A stretch of 38,772 bases of DNA from Chrysiogenes arsenatis DSM 11915 (GTDB taxonomy: Bacteria; Chrysiogenota; Chrysiogenetes; Chrysiogenales; Chrysiogenaceae): assembly GCF_000469585.1 (NCBI RefSeq), contig NZ_AWNK01000005.1:164327-203098 (forward strand), read 5' to 3'. The notes beneath the pieces are model-generated. The model had not been told where the DNA came from. It saw only the letters and a program-made list of their open reading frames with translations, and made no database searches. The position numbers and the translations under genes were made by a program. Below are positions 16,664 through 25,480 of this stretch, piece by piece (position 1 is the first letter of the stretch; every line of letters begins with the position of its first letter).

Positions 16664-17959
16664 TCAGCGTCGTTTCGCTAAAAACCCATCGTAGCTACGC
16701 GCCAGAAGGTGCGACTCGATCTGGTTCATGGTGTCCATACCAACAACAACAATAATCAACAATGCCGTCCCGCCAAAATAGAAAGGAACACTCATATACT
16801 TGATCAGAAATGTTGGCATAATTGAAACAGCTGACAGGTAAATTGCTCCGCCAAGTGTCAAACGACTCAATACATTATCAAGGTAATACGACGTTTCTGA
16901 TCCGGGACGAATCGAAGGAATATACCCCCCATTTCGCTTCAGGTTTTCCGAAACATCTTTGGTATTAAAAATGATTGCCGTATAAAAAAAGCAAAAGAAT
17001 ATAATGAACCCAACAAAAAAGAGCGTATAGAGCATTCCGCCAGGGGCGAACAGTTCCATAAACATTTCAACCGCAGGCGTACGTTCAAGCATTTCCGCGA
17101 GTGTAATCGGAAATACGATTATACTTGATGCGAAAATAACCGGAATAACGCCAGCGGTATTCACTTTTAAAGGAATATAGGTACTTTGCGATCCGCTCGG
17201 ACGCCCATTTCCAATCATTCTTTTAGCATAGGTTACGGGTATCTTCCGTTGCCCCCGTTCGATAAACACGATTGCCGCCGTAACGAACAATGCGATAAAA
17301 ACTAATGCAAGGATAAAGAAAACACTCATTTCGCCAGACTTCAGCAACGCTATCGAACTCAAGATGCCACCAGGAATCGCCGTAACGATACCGGCAAAAA
17401 TCAAGAGTGAGATACCATTTCCAACACCCTTTTCGGTGATTTGCTCACCCATCCACATCAGAAAGGTCGTTCCTGCCGTTAATGAAAGAGCTGTCATAAG
17501 CTGAAAACTTATTCCGGAATTCATTACTACCATAGAACCATCAGGAGACTGCATGGACTGCATCCCTATAGCCACACCCCAACCTTGGACAAAGGCGAGC
17601 GCTACGGTGCCATAACGGGTAAATTCAGTGACCTTTTTTCGGCCTTCTGGATCTTTATTGAGCTTTTCTAGAGTAGGAACAACCACAGTGAGAAGTTGTA
17701 TAATAATCGATGCACTGATATAGGGAACAATCCCCAGCGCAAACAGTGTAACTCGACCCAAAGCTCCACCACTGAACATATCAAGGAAATTCAGTAGAGA
17801 ACTTCCTTGAGATGCAAAGAAATCAGCGAGCGCCTGGGAGTCAATTCCAGGCAATGGAATATGTGCTCCCAAACGATAAATCGCCAACATACCTAAGGTA
17901 AACAGTACTTTCGAACGTAAGTCCGCAAGCGTAAATATGCTTTTACAGGCTGCTAGCAC
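16664..17959 (-). CDS. secY: Protein translocase subunit SecY
   Basis: A 431-residue inner-membrane channel of the Sec translocon with ten expected transmembrane helices. It opens MLAACKSIFTLADLRSKVLFTLG, includes the plug-region sequence FSGGALGRVTLFALGI and the cytosolic loop RMIGNGRPSGSQSTYIP. The start is a GTG at 17959 directly abutting the rplO TAA, with GAGG about 10 nt upstream, so translation is likely coupled to rplO. secE and secG are not in the window. Confidence 0.98.
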   Translation of the reverse strand: MLAACKSIFTLADLRSKVLFTLGMLAIYRLGAHIPLPGIDSQALADFFASQGSSLLNFLDMFSGGALGRVTLFALGIVPYISASIIIQLLTVVVPTLEKLNKDPEGRKKVTEFTRYGTVALAFVQGWGVAIGMQSMQSPDGSMVVMNSGISFQLMTALSLTAGTTFLMWMGEQITEKGVGNGISLLIFAGIVTAIPGGILSSIALLKSGEMSVFFILALVFIALFVTAAIVFIERGQRKIPVTYAKRMIGNGRPSGSQSTYIPLKVNTAGVIPVIFASSIIVFPITLAEMLERTPAVEMFMELFAPGGMLYTLFFVGFIIFFCFFYTAIIFNTKDVSENLKRNGGYIPSIRPGSETSYYLDNVLSRLTLGGAIYLSAVSIMPTFLIKYMSVPFYFGGTALLIIVVVGMDTMNQIESHLLARSYDGFLAKRR

Positions 17960-18397
17960 TTACACTACCTCAGCCGTGCCGCCCTTAGCCTCAATGGCAT
18001 CTTTGGCAGCCTTGCTGAACCCTTGCAATTTAACCGTAAGTTTCCTGTCGAGGTCACCTTCGGCCAGCACTTTTACGCCAACTGGTGAATTTTTCACAAG
18101 ACCCATTTTCAAGAGGGCATCAATGTCAACCACTGTGCCATCTTCAAAAATATTCAGATCATAGAGTTTAATGATCGCACACTTCGTCTGCATAGAAGTA
18201 AATCCACGCTTTGGAAGGCGACGATAAATAGGCATTTGACCACCTTCGAAACCAACGGCAACTTTACCGCCAGCACGAGACTTTTGCCCTTTATGACCTT
18301 TACCAGCAGTTTTTCCCCAGCCACTTCCGGGACCGCGTCCAATCCGCTTTCTGCTCTTCTTCGCCCCTTCAGGAGGGGTAAGTTCAAACAGTTCCAT
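17960..18397 (-). CDS. rplO: 50S ribosomal protein L15
   Basis: A 145-residue protein starting MELFELTPPEGAKKSRKR with the Gly/Lys-rich extended arm GRGPGSGWGKTAGKGHKG that threads into 23S rRNA. The fold follows with GFEGGQMPIYRRLPKRGF. The ATG at 18397 has GGAG seven nt upstream and follows the rpmD TAG by one base; a longer reading frame from a TTG at 18418 lies inside rpmD and is unlikely. Order rpmD-rplO-secY is standard. Confidence 0.97.
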   Translation of the reverse strand: MELFELTPPEGAKKSRKRIGRGPGSGWGKTAGKGHKGQKSRAGGKVAVGFEGGQMPIYRRLPKRGFTSMQTKCAIIKLYDLNIFEDGTVVDIDALLKMGLVKNSPVGVKVLAEGDLDRKLTVKLQGFSKAAKDAIEAKGGTAEVV

Positions 18398-18398
18398 T

Positions 18399-18584
18399 CT
18401 ATTGCTCCGCTTCTTCAATTTTCAGGAGGTGCTGGACTTTACGAACCTGCCCCTTAATAGCTGGTGTTCCATCAACCAGTGCGGAACTTCCAACCTTACC
18501 CAGACCCAACGAAATAACGGTCTTGCGTTGCGTCTCAGGACGACCGATAACACTTTTAATCAGTGTAAGCTTTAATTTAGACAT
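18399..18584 (-). CDS. rpmD: 50S ribosomal protein L30
   Basis: A 61-residue small 50S protein. It carries the family pattern [30 protein letters not shown]. The ATG at 18584 follows the rpsE stop closely (4 nt); the ribosome site GAGG lies in the end of rpsE, implying coupling. L30 is absent from some lineages, so its presence is mildly informative. Confidence 0.96.
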   Translation of the reverse strand: MSKLKLTLIKSVIGRPETQRKTVISLGLGKVGSSALVDGTPAIKGQVRKVQHLLKIEEAEQ

Positions 18585-18588
18585 AACG

Positions 18589-19092
18589 TTAGTACCTCAA
18601 CTCAGGAACAGTCATCCCACGGGCTTCCGCGACCTCATCAGCAGATCTAAGCATTTGCAGACCCGCAATGGTTGCGTTGGCCATATTGTGTGGGTTGTTG
18701 CTTCCAAGGCTTTTGGTGAGAATGTTTGTGACCCCAGCAGCTTCAAGAACAGCACGCACTGCAGAACCAGCAATAACACCGGTACCGGCAGCGGCTGGCT
18801 TCAATAGCACCTGTCCGCCGCAAAATCTTCCAATAACCTGATAGGGGATAGTGCCTGATACCATAGGAATGGTAACCATGCTCTTTTTTGCTTTTTCAAT
18901 CCCTTTGCGAATAGCATCTGGAACTTCGCGAGCTTTCCCTTTTCCAATCCCAACATTGCCCTGACCATCACCAACGACAACCAGTGCCGTAAAACTGAAG
19001 CGGCGTCCACCCTTTACTACTTTGGCAACCCGCCCGATGTGAATAATTTTATCCTGAAGTTCAACTTGATCTTTTACTTCATGCTCGCGCAA
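18589..19092 (-). CDS. rpsE: 30S ribosomal protein S5
   Basis: A 167-residue 30S protein involved in decoding accuracy and mRNA helicase activity at the entry tunnel. It contains [20 protein letters not shown] and [17 protein letters not shown]. The start is a TTG at 19092, with AAGGGAGG five nt upstream; no in-frame ATG is available near it. It lies 11 nt after rplR. Confidence 0.97.
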   Translation of the reverse strand: MREHEVKDQVELQDKIIHIGRVAKVVKGGRRFSFTALVVVGDGQGNVGIGKGKAREVPDAIRKGIEKAKKSMVTIPMVSGTIPYQVIGRFCGGQVLLKPAAAGTGVIAGSAVRAVLEAAGVTNILTKSLGSNNPHNMANATIAGLQMLRSADEVAEARGMTVPELRY

Positions 19093-19103
19093 GTGTGCCT
19101 CCC

Positions 19104-19469
19104 TTAAAACTTCAGACCATTCTCTCTAGCTGATTCAGCTAAAGCCTTGATCCTGCCGTGATAGATGAAACCCCCGCGGTCAAATACTACCTGAGAGATT
19201 TCTTTTTCCTGTGCCTTCTTAGCAATAAGCGCTCCCACTTTGCGAGCCGCTTCAATATTACCACCGCACGTTACTTCTGACAGCTCGCCACTCAGTGTGC
19301 TCGCAGATGCGAGGGTAACACCCTGAACATCATCGATCAACTGAGCGTAAATATGAGCGTTACTCTTGAAGACAGCGAGACGAGGTCTTGCAACAGTCCC
19401 ACTGACTTTCTTCCGTACACGGCGATGTCTGGTTATGCGACGTACCGTTGCATCATTCGTTTTACCCAC
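19104..19469 (-). CDS. rplR: 50S ribosomal protein L18
   Basis: A 121-residue 5S rRNA binding protein. The basic N-terminus [16 protein letters not shown] and the end [21 protein letters not shown] are characteristic. The start is a GTG at 19469 with GGAG eight nt upstream and no alternative ATG. It lies 12 nt after rplF. Confidence 0.97.
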   Translation of the reverse strand: MGKTNDATVRRITRHRRVRKKVSGTVARPRLAVFKSNAHIYAQLIDDVQGVTLASASTLSGELSEVTCGGNIEAARKVGALIAKKAQEKEISQVVFDRGGFIYHGRIKALAESARENGLKF

Positions 19470-19481
19470 GATAGCACTCCA

Positions 19482-20024
19482 CTACTTTTTCTTGCCGGAT
19501 TTGCCGGCCTTCATGCGGATTTTCTCACCAGCATAGCGAACGCCCTTACCCTTATACGGTTCAGGCCGACGGAAGAAACGAATCTTCGCGGCTACTTCGC
19601 CAACCTGTTGACGATCACTACCGGAAACATGAATCTTCGTTTGACCTTCCACTTCAACCGTAACACCCTGAGGAGGAGTAAAGATGACGGGATGGCTAAA
19701 ACCGAGAGTCATTTCAAGATTGCCACCTTTCAGTGCAGCACGATACCCAACCCCGACAAGTTCAAGGCTTTTCTTAAAGCCCGTCGAAACGCCAACAACC
19801 ATGTTGCTGATCAGGGTACGCGTAAGACCATGCAGACTGCGATAGATCCGTTGGTCGTCAGGGCGATTAATAACAATCGTATTTCCCTCTTGAACCACTT
19901 CCAGCTTCGGATTGTACGAATAGGTTAATTCACCCTTTGGCCCTTTGACCACAATCGTGCTTTTCGTGATAGTACAACTTACACCACTTGGTATTTCTAC
20001 CGGCTTATTTCCAATACGCGACAT
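19482..20024 (-). CDS. rplF: 50S ribosomal protein L6
   Basis: A 180-residue 50S protein near the GTPase-associated centre. It starts MSRIGNKPVEIPSGV and ends with the conserved RRPEPYKGKGVRYAGEKIRM segment and a short basic tail. GGGGGAG precedes the ATG. It lies 9 nt after rpsH. Confidence 0.98.
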   Translation of the reverse strand: MSRIGNKPVEIPSGVSCTITKSTIVVKGPKGELTYSYNPKLEVVQEGNTIVINRPDDQRIYRSLHGLTRTLISNMVVGVSTGFKKSLELVGVGYRAALKGGNLEMTLGFSHPVIFTPPQGVTVEVEGQTKIHVSGSDRQQVGEVAAKIRFFRRPEPYKGKGVRYAGEKIRMKAGKSGKKK

Positions 20025-20033
20025 GTCTCCCCC

Positions 20034-20435
20034 TTACCAAACGTAGGCGAGCAGTTCGCCGCCGACTTTGAGTTTCCGCGCAGATTTATCAGTTAATAAA
20101 CCCTGCGGGGTAGAGACAATCGCAATACCAAGCCCGTTCAAAACACGGGGAATCTCGGTACACTTTACATAAACACGGCGCCCAGGTTTAGAAACCTTCT
20201 GGATGCCGCTGATGATTCTTTCGCCATCATTGCCATATTTCAGACTCAAACGAATACTCTCAAACTTACCTTTTTTGATAACGTTGTAGCTTTTAATAAA
20301 TCCCTCTTCCTTAAGAAGCTTCACAATTTGCAACTTCAAACGTGAAAGTGGGACGTCAACTTTATCATGTTTTTCCTGGTTAGCATTGCGTATTCTGGTA
20401 AGCATATCCGCAACGGGATCAGATGTCAGATACAT
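20034..20435 (-). CDS. rpsH: 30S ribosomal protein S8
   Basis: A 133-residue primary 16S rRNA binding protein. It starts MYLTSDPVADMLTRIRNANQ and ends GLLTDKSARKLKVGGELLAYVW; the STPQGLLTD motif is invariant. AAGGAGAG precedes the ATG. In E. coli S8 represses the spc operon by binding a site near rplX-rplE; that exact site was not recognised here. Confidence 0.98.
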   Translation of the reverse strand: MYLTSDPVADMLTRIRNANQEKHDKVDVPLSRLKLQIVKLLKEEGFIKSYNVIKKGKFESIRLSLKYGNDGERIISGIQKVSKPGRRVYVKCTEIPRVLNGLGIAIVSTPQGLLTDKSARKLKVGGELLAYVW

Positions 20436-20448
20436 TCAACTCTCCTTC

Positions 20449-20634
20449 TCACCAGCTAGACTTGGTCACACCGGGAAGTTTACCGGAGCCCGCAAGTTTA
20501 CGAAAACATATACGACAGAGGCGAAACTTCCGCATGTAACCCCGTGGACGACCACAGCATTCACAACGACTGTATCCCTGTACCGCGAATTTCGGTTCTC
20601 TTTTCGCTTTAGCGATCATCGATTTTTTTGCCAC
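20449..20634 (-). CDS. rpsN: 30S ribosomal protein S14, zinc-binding short type
   Basis: A 61-residue type Z S14. The zinc ligands are in CECCGRPRG and CRICF, C-x2-C repeated. The start is a GTG at 20634 with a strong GGGAGG 5 nt upstream. It sits 12 nt after rplE in the usual order rplE-rpsN-rpsH. Confidence 0.97.
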   Translation of the reverse strand: MAKKSMIAKAKREPKFAVQGYSRCECCGRPRGYMRKFRLCRICFRKLAGSGKLPGVTKSSW

Positions 20635-20646
20635 AGTTACCTCCCG

Positions 20647-21189
20647 TTACAGCTTTTTGAGCGGCATGCCCATCTGACGGAGTAAAGCACGAGCCTCTTC
20701 GTCAGATTCGGCACTGGTTACCACCGTGATATCCATACCGCGGAGCTTGTCGATTTTGTCATAGGAAATTTCAGGAAAGATAATCTGTTCCTTGATACCC
20801 AGACTGTAATTGCCACGTCCATCAAACGACTTATCAGAAAGTCCTTTGAAGTCGCGCACACGCGGGAGCGCAATGTTGATCAAACGGCTCAAAAATTCGT
20901 ACATCCGCTCACCACGAAGGGTCACTTTTACCCCGATGGGAACGCCTTCACGGAGACGGAATGTAGCTTCTGATTTTTTTGCACGGCAAATCAGTGGCTT
21001 TTGACCAGCAATTGCCTTCATATCCTGTTCGGCAAATTCAATCGATTTTGCGTTTTGAACAGCATCACCGACGCCCATATTCAAAACTACTTTTTCTATC
21101 TTCGGAACCTGATTGACATTTTTGTAGGAAAATTCCTTCATCAATCCAGGAGCAACTTCTTCCAGATACTTTTTTTTCAAAGAAGACAT
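20647..21189 (-). CDS. rplE: 50S ribosomal protein L5
   Basis: A 180-residue 5S rRNA binding protein of the central protuberance. It has [29 protein letters not shown] and the strongly conserved [17 protein letters not shown]. The ATG at 21189 has GGAGAGG at good distance; an in-frame TTG one codon upstream is not needed. It lies 18 nt after rplX. Confidence 0.97.
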   Translation of the reverse strand: MSSLKKKYLEEVAPGLMKEFSYKNVNQVPKIEKVVLNMGVGDAVQNAKSIEFAEQDMKAIAGQKPLICRAKKSEATFRLREGVPIGVKVTLRGERMYEFLSRLINIALPRVRDFKGLSDKSFDGRGNYSLGIKEQIIFPEISYDKIDKLRGMDITVVTSAESDEEARALLRQMGMPLKKL

Positions 21190-21207
21190 CAAGCCTCTCC
21201 TTCAACG

Positions 21208-21534
21208 TTAGTCGATGACTTTACCGGTCTGCTTGCAAAACCGGACTTTAGAGCCATCCTGCATCTTAAATCCTACGCGACAACCTTTTTTCGTGTCCGC
21301 GTCGTAATACATGACATTGGAAATATCCAGAGCCATTTCCTTCTCGATAATCCCACCGTCATTGCCGGTTTGCGGAGAAGCTTTTACGTGACGCTTAACA
21401 ACATTAATACCTTCGACGACCACCTTCTTGTCTGAAGGGTAGACTTTGGCAACGCGGCCAGTTTTACCCTTATCTTTTCCGGCGATTACAATAATCTGAT
21501 CGTCCTTTTTGATTTTCACTTTTGCCTGAGACAT
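21208..21534 (-). CDS. rplX: 50S ribosomal protein L24
   Basis: A 108-residue assembly-initiating 50S protein with a KOW motif (KKDDQIIVIAGKDKGKTGRV). The ATG at 21534 gives the normal length and N-terminus (MSQAKVKIKK). The AGGAGG is 12 nt upstream, an unusually long spacing. An in-frame ATT nearer to it (21543) would be a very rare start. The gap to rplN is 103 nt and contains a hairpin listed separately. Confidence 0.95.
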   Translation of the reverse strand: MSQAKVKIKKDDQIIVIAGKDKGKTGRVAKVYPSDKKVVVEGINVVKRHVKASPQTGNDGGIIEKEMALDISNVMYYDADTKKGCRVGFKMQDGSKVRFCKQTGKVID

Positions 21535-21592
21535 ACGCTCAATTAGCCTCCTGTGTACTCTGTGCACGTTTCACTGTGCCGAGTGGCTGAAG

Positions 21593-21628
21593 CCTTCCTT
21601 TTCCTCCCGAAAACGGAGGAAGTGAAGG
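21593..21628 (-). repeat. Hairpin between rplN and rplX
   Basis: The minus-strand RNA forms an imperfect stem of about 12 bp: a 7-bp GC-rich inner helix TTCCTCC/GGAGGAA around a GTTTTCG loop, then an internal loop, then an outer helix of about five pairs. It starts 10 nt after the rplN stop and ends about 58 nt before the rplX start. No T-run follows, so it is not a terminator. An mRNA stability, processing or protein-binding site is possible. Confidence 0.55.
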
Positions 21629-21637
21629 ATCCTTTAA

Positions 21638-22006
21638 TTAGACAACTTCCGGTGCAAGCGAAACAATCTTCATGAAGTTTTTCGCGCGCAACTCACGAGC
21701 TACTACCCCGAAAATCCGGGAACCAATAGGCTCGTTGTTTTTGTTAATAATGACCGCTGAGTTTTCGTCAAACTTAATATAAGATCCATCAGCGCGACGA
21801 ACCTCTTTTGTTGTTCTAACGATAACCGCTTTGACTACCGCCCCTTTTTTTACTGTTCCATGCGGAATAGCACTTTTTACGGAGCATACGATAATGTCGC
21901 CGAGAGTGGCATAACGCCGCTTCGAGCCACCGAGTACCTTAATACACTGTAACTCTTTCGCGCCTGAGTTATCTGCCACTTTCAGCCGAGTCTGCATTTG
22001 AATCAT
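21638..22006 (-). CDS. rplN: 50S ribosomal protein L14
   Basis: A 122-residue 50S protein at the subunit interface (bridges B5 and B8). It starts [19 protein letters not shown] and ends [20 protein letters not shown]-like (here [19 protein letters not shown]). The ATG at 22006, rather than the Met three codons later, has GGAGG six nt upstream. It lies 14 nt after rpsQ. Confidence 0.97.
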   Translation of the reverse strand: MIQMQTRLKVADNSGAKELQCIKVLGGSKRRYATLGDIIVCSVKSAIPHGTVKKGAVVKAVIVRTTKEVRRADGSYIKFDENSAVIINKNNEPIGSRIFGVVARELRAKNFMKIVSLAPEVV

Positions 22007-22020
22007 CTACATCCTCCGCC

Positions 22021-22281
22021 TTACTTCGCCTTCTCGATAATCTCAACCACGTTCCAGCGCTTATCTTTGCTCAACGGACGGGTTTCAATAATCCGTACCG
22101 TATCGCCTTCGCCACACTGGTTCTCTTCATCATGAGCTTTAAATTTTTTGCGAAAGCTCACGATCTTTTTGTACTTCTGATCTTTCTTTTTGGAGCTGAC
22201 GGAAACCACTACGGTCTTATCCATCTTGTCGCTCACTACCGTTCCTACGAAGGTCTTTTTCGTAGCAGACACTGATTCCAT
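22021..22281 (-). CDS. rpsQ: 30S ribosomal protein S17
   Basis: An 86-residue OB-fold 16S rRNA binding protein. Motifs are [16 protein letters not shown] and the late [28 protein letters not shown] precedes the ATG. The 72-nt gap before it (from rpmC) contains a nested inverted repeat. Confidence 0.97.
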   Translation of the reverse strand: MESVSATKKTFVGTVVSDKMDKTVVVSVSSKKKDQKYKKIVSFRKKFKAHDEENQCGEGDTVRIIETRPLSKDKRWNVVEIIEKAK

Positions 22282-22296
22282 TTCGTCTCCTTCATC

Positions 22297-22345
22297 ACGA
22301 GTAGAAAACTGCTGCGCACTTGTGCGACCACGCCTCTTTACTCGT
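22297..22345 (-). repeat. Nested inverted repeat between rpmC and rpsQ
   Basis: Outer arms ACGAGTA (22297-22303) and TACTCGT (22339-22345) are perfectly complementary, and enclose an inner hairpin CGCAC-AA-GTGCG. In the minus-strand mRNA this would fold into a compact structure ending about 15 nt before the rpsQ ATG, close to its ribosome site. It may affect rpsQ translation; no known ribosomal-protein leader was recognised. Confidence 0.5.
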
Positions 22346-22353
22346 ATACAAAC

Positions 22354-22536
22354 TTACTTCTCAGCAAGAACTGTTTTGACCCGGGCAATCTCGCGCTTCA
22401 CTTTACCAACTTTTGACGTATCTTCAAGCTGATTCATCGCCAGTTGATACTTCAGGTGGAATATATCTTCACGCATTTTTTGCTCGTGGGCCTTGAGTTC
22501 CTCTACGGACATCTCTCTGAGTTCGGCAGTTTTCAT
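22354..22536 (-). CDS. rpmC: 50S ribosomal protein L29
   Basis: A 60-residue two-helix protein at the peptide exit tunnel, a docking site for SRP and trigger factor with L23. Pattern [20 protein letters not shown] and [20 protein letters not shown]. Its ATG overlaps the rplP stop in an ATGA arrangement, so translation is coupled. Confidence 0.96.
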   Translation of the reverse strand: MKTAELREMSVEELKAHEQKMREDIFHLKYQLAMNQLEDTSKVGKVKREIARVKTVLAEK

Positions 22537-22955
22537 GCTTGCTCACCCACTTCTTTTTTCACAAACTTACAGCGGATTGGCAACTTGTGCATCGCGAGGC
22601 GCATAGCTTCGCGTGCAATCGTCTCATCTACGCCGTTCATTTCATACAACATCGTACCTGGTTTCACGATAGCAACGTATCCCTCAACACTCCCTTTCCC
22701 CTTCCCCATCCGCGTTTCAGCAGGACGTGAAGAGATAGGCTTATGTGGGAAGATACGTATCCAGATTTTTCCACCCCGCTTAATATAGCGAGTCATGGCA
22801 ATCCGGGCAGCTTCAATTTGACGACTGGTAACCCACGCGGTGTCTAAGGACTGAAGTCCGTATTCACCGTAGCTTACTTCGTTGCCTTTTTGTGCAACAC
22901 CCTTCATTTTTCCGCGGAATTGTTTGCGGAATTTTGATCTTTTCGGCATTAACAT
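22533..22955 (-). CDS. rplP: 50S ribosomal protein L16
   Basis: A 140-residue 50S protein near the A-site tRNA elbow. It starts [19 protein letters not shown] and includes [20 protein letters not shown], the segment that holds the conserved Arg and basic loop. GGAGATAG lies upstream of the ATG at 22955. It overlaps rpmC by 4 nt. Confidence 0.98.
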   Translation of the reverse strand: MLMPKRSKFRKQFRGKMKGVAQKGNEVSYGEYGLQSLDTAWVTSRQIEAARIAMTRYIKRGGKIWIRIFPHKPISSRPAETRMGKGKGSVEGYVAIVKPGTMLYEMNGVDETIAREAMRLAMHKLPIRCKFVKKEVGEQA

Positions 22956-22974
22956 GTGAACTATCTCCTACAGC

Positions 22975-23691
22975 TTAGTTCGCGCTTTTGCGCACTCTGC
23001 GGTTTTCTTCCGCCCCTTCGCCATCCTGCGGCGCAACAAGCTCAACCGGCTGCTGCTTCTTAACATTCAGGATTTCACCGTGCGAAACCAGCACTTTGAC
23101 GCCGATAATACCATACGTTGTCTTTGCTTCAGCCATGCCGTAGTCGATATCTGCACGCAACGTGTGGAGGGGAACCCGTCCTTCACGATACCATTCAGTC
23201 CGAGCAATTTCAGCGCCGCCAAGACGACCAGCACAGGTGATTTTAATCCCTTCTGCGCCGAATTTCAGTGCCATCCCAACCGCTCTTTTCATCGCGCGGC
23301 GGAAAGCGATACGGCGCTCAAGCTGCATAGCTACGTTTTCAGCAATAAGCTGAGCATCAACTTCTGGCTTCTTGATCTCTTTCACATTGACAAAAACACT
23401 TTGCGTCGTGAGAGAAGCAAGGCTTTTCTTCAGCTTTTCAATCTCTGCCCCTTTTTTGCCAATGACAATGCCAGGACGAGCGGTGAAAACGGTTACGTTA
23501 ATTTTTCCAGGAGCGCGCTCGATTTCCGTTTTAGAAATTCCAGCGTGTCCGAGTTCTTTCTTTACAAATTTCTCAATGCGCAAATCTTCGTGAAGAAAAT
23601 TTGCATACTCTTTTTTGTTTGCGTACCACTTAAAGTCCCAGCCTCGTGTGATACCGAGTCGCAAACCAATTGGATTTACCTTCTGACCCAA
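22975..23691 (-). CDS. rpsC: 30S ribosomal protein S3
   Basis: A 238-residue 30S protein at the mRNA entry site. The N-terminal [18 protein letters not shown], a type II KH domain with [17 protein letters not shown] and the C-terminal S3 domain ([20 protein letters not shown]) are complete. The start is a TTG at 23691 supported by GGAGG seven nt upstream. It lies 15 nt after rplV. Confidence 0.97.
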   Translation of the reverse strand: MGQKVNPIGLRLGITRGWDFKWYANKKEYANFLHEDLRIEKFVKKELGHAGISKTEIERAPGKINVTVFTARPGIVIGKKGAEIEKLKKSLASLTTQSVFVNVKEIKKPEVDAQLIAENVAMQLERRIAFRRAMKRAVGMALKFGAEGIKITCAGRLGGAEIARTEWYREGRVPLHTLRADIDYGMAEAKTTYGIIGVKVLVSHGEILNVKKQQPVELVAPQDGEGAEENRRVRKSAN

Positions 23692-23706
23692 ACTAGCACC
23701 TCCGAG

Positions 23707-24039
23707 TTAGTTGCCAAGAACGATTGTGATGTGGCTCGTCCGCTTCCGAATGCCATATGCACGACCCTGAGCTCGTGGCATAAAGCGTTTCAAAGTTGGA
23801 CCTTCATCAACAACGGCCTTGGCGACAACCATATCGTCGATGTTCGTCAGTTTGAAGTTTTCACGAGCATTTGCTACTGCACTGTCGAGAACTTTTTTTA
23901 CATCTCTCGCAACAGCTTTTTGAGAGAACTTCAAGACTCTGCTCGCTTCGCCAACCTTCTGGCCACGAATCAAGTCGACTACAAGTCGTGCTTTCCGTGC
24001 CGATACCCTTACATAGCGGGCTACTGCTTTAACTTCCAT
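23707..24039 (-). CDS. rplV: 50S ribosomal protein L22
   Basis: A 110-residue 50S protein whose beta-hairpin lines the exit tunnel and is a site of macrolide resistance. The core [20 protein letters not shown] and the loop region [20 protein letters not shown] look normal, with no deletion in the loop. AGGAT precedes the ATG. It lies 22 nt after rpsS. Confidence 0.97.
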   Translation of the reverse strand: MEVKAVARYVRVSARKARLVVDLIRGQKVGEASRVLKFSQKAVARDVKKVLDSAVANARENFKLTNIDDMVVAKAVVDEGPTLKRFMPRAQGRAYGIRKRTSHITIVLGN

Positions 24040-24061
24040 ACTTATCCTACTCCGTCAAAAA

Positions 24062-24343
24062 CTATCTTTTAGAGCCCTTTTTCTTATCCTTCTCGTGACC
24101 ACGATAGGTACGGGTAGGACTGAACTCGCCCAACTTATGTCCAATCATTTCGTCTGTGACGTAGACGGGAATAAATTGTTTCCCGTTATGGACAGCGAAT
24201 GTATGGCCGATAAACTCCGGCAGTATGGTGCTACGACGCGACCATGTTTTAATAACTTTTTTCTCGTTACCACTGTTTGACTTTTCCACCTTATTCATAA
24301 GGTGGTCGTCAACGAATGGCCCTTTTTTTACTGAACGTGGCAA
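24062..24343 (-). CDS. rpsS: 30S ribosomal protein S19
   Basis: A 93-residue protein of the 30S head. It starts [19 protein letters not shown] and has the conserved [20 protein letters not shown] and [15 protein letters not shown]. The start is a TTG at 24343 with GGAGG six nt upstream; the nearby ATG is out of frame. It lies 16 nt after rplB. Confidence 0.97.
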   Translation of the reverse strand: MPRSVKKGPFVDDHLMNKVEKSNSGNEKKVIKTWSRRSTILPEFIGHTFAVHNGKQFIPVYVTDEMIGHKLGEFSPTRTYRGHEKDKKKGSKR

Positions 24344-24359
24344 GTGTAACCTCCATCCC

Positions 24360-25184
24360 TTACTTTCTACGGGTCACGATAAACTTGTTCGAAGGTTTCG
24401 ACTTCTTACGTGTTTTCGCACCTTTGGTTGGTTTACCCCATGGAGTAACCGGGTGACGACCACCACTCGTACGACCTTCACCACCACCATGCGGGTGATC
24501 AATCGGGTTCATAACAACCCCACGCGACTGTGGACGAACGCCCAACCAACGCATACGACCAGCTTTACCAAGGTTACGCTGTTCAAACTCTAAGTTGCCA
24601 ACTTGGCCAATAGTTGCCATGCACTCAGCAAGAATATAGCGCACTTCACCGCTGGTCAAACGAACGAGGACATACTTTTCTTCTTTCCCCATTACCTGAC
24701 CAAATGTTCCAGCACTACGGCACAACTGTGCCCCTTTTTTAGCTTTGAGTTCGATGTTATGAATAACTGTCCCAACAGGGATGTTCTTCAGCTTCATCGC
24801 GTTCCCAACCAGTACGTCGGTTGCATCGCCAGCGATAATAGTATCGCCGACTTTGATTTTATGTGGCGCGATTATATAGCGCTTTTCACCATCCACATAG
24901 TTAATCAAAGCAATTCGAGCATTGCGGTTCGGATCATACTCGATCGTGGCAACCTTGCCAGGGATATCATACTTATCGCGCTTAAAGTCGATAATACGAT
25001 ACTGACGCTTGTGCCCGCCGCCACGGTGGCGACTCGTAATGTGTCCGTTATTATTCCGGCCGCCAGTTTTAGAAATTGGAGCCAACAAGCTCTTCTCTGG
25101 ACGACTGGTGGTTAACTCAGCAAAGTCTGAAAGAGCAAGCTGTCTGCGGCTTGGTGATGTTGGTTTATGCTTTTTAATTCCCAT
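24360..25184 (-). CDS. rplB: 50S ribosomal protein L2
   Basis: A 274-residue protein required for subunit joining and peptidyl transferase. It has [20 protein letters not shown] and the conserved [13 protein letters not shown], which contains the His long studied for peptidyl transferase activity. GCGAGGAT precedes the ATG. It follows rplW by 11 nt. Confidence 0.98.
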   Translation of the reverse strand: MGIKKHKPTSPSRRQLALSDFAELTTSRPEKSLLAPISKTGGRNNNGHITSRHRGGGHKRQYRIIDFKRDKYDIPGKVATIEYDPNRNARIALINYVDGEKRYIIAPHKIKVGDTIIAGDATDVLVGNAMKLKNIPVGTVIHNIELKAKKGAQLCRSAGTFGQVMGKEEKYVLVRLTSGEVRYILAECMATIGQVGNLEFEQRNLGKAGRMRWLGVRPQSRGVVMNPIDHPHGGGEGRTSGGRHPVTPWGKPTKGAKTRKKSKPSNKFIVTRRK

Positions 25185-25195
25185 CGTATCCTCGC

Positions 25196-25480
25196 TTACT
25201 CTTCAAAAAGCTTGATTGTCGACCCATCAGCGAGGGTAACAAACGCTTTTTTCCAGTCATTGCGTTTCCCCATGCCAAACTTGGTACGTTTCACTTTACC
25301 TTTGACAATAGAAACACTTACTTTAGAAACCTTCACGCTGAAGATCTTTTCCACAGCAGCTTTGATTTCAATTTTGTTGGCCCGCTTGTCAACTTCGAAC
25401 ACGACTTGATTGAACTTCTCGTTCAAAATAACCGCACGCTCAGTAGCTACCGGACGCTTAATGATGCTATACAGCTCCAT
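25196..25480 (-). CDS. rplW: 50S ribosomal protein L23
   Basis: A 94-residue exit-tunnel protein, the docking point for trigger factor and SRP. It includes [20 protein letters not shown] and [20 protein letters not shown]. Its ATG overlaps the rplD stop by one base (TAATG), coupling the two. Confidence 0.97.
   Translation of the reverse strand: MELYSIIKRPVATERAVILNEKFNQVVFEVDKRANKIEIKAAVEKIFSVKVSKVSVSIVKGKVKRTKFGMGKRNDWKKAFVTLADGSTIKLFEE

Noticed and set aside
21572-21600. A tRNA-Ser-like string GTGCCGAGTGGCTGAAG on the plus strand in the rplN-rplX gap
   Set aside because: It resembles a D-arm region only; no anticodon arm, T-arm or acceptor pairing follows, so it is chance or at most a remnant.
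23080-24072. A 330-codon plus-strand open frame opposite rpsC and rplV
   Set aside because: Antisense to two ribosomal protein genes with clear family matches; composition and lack of motifs fit a shadow frame.
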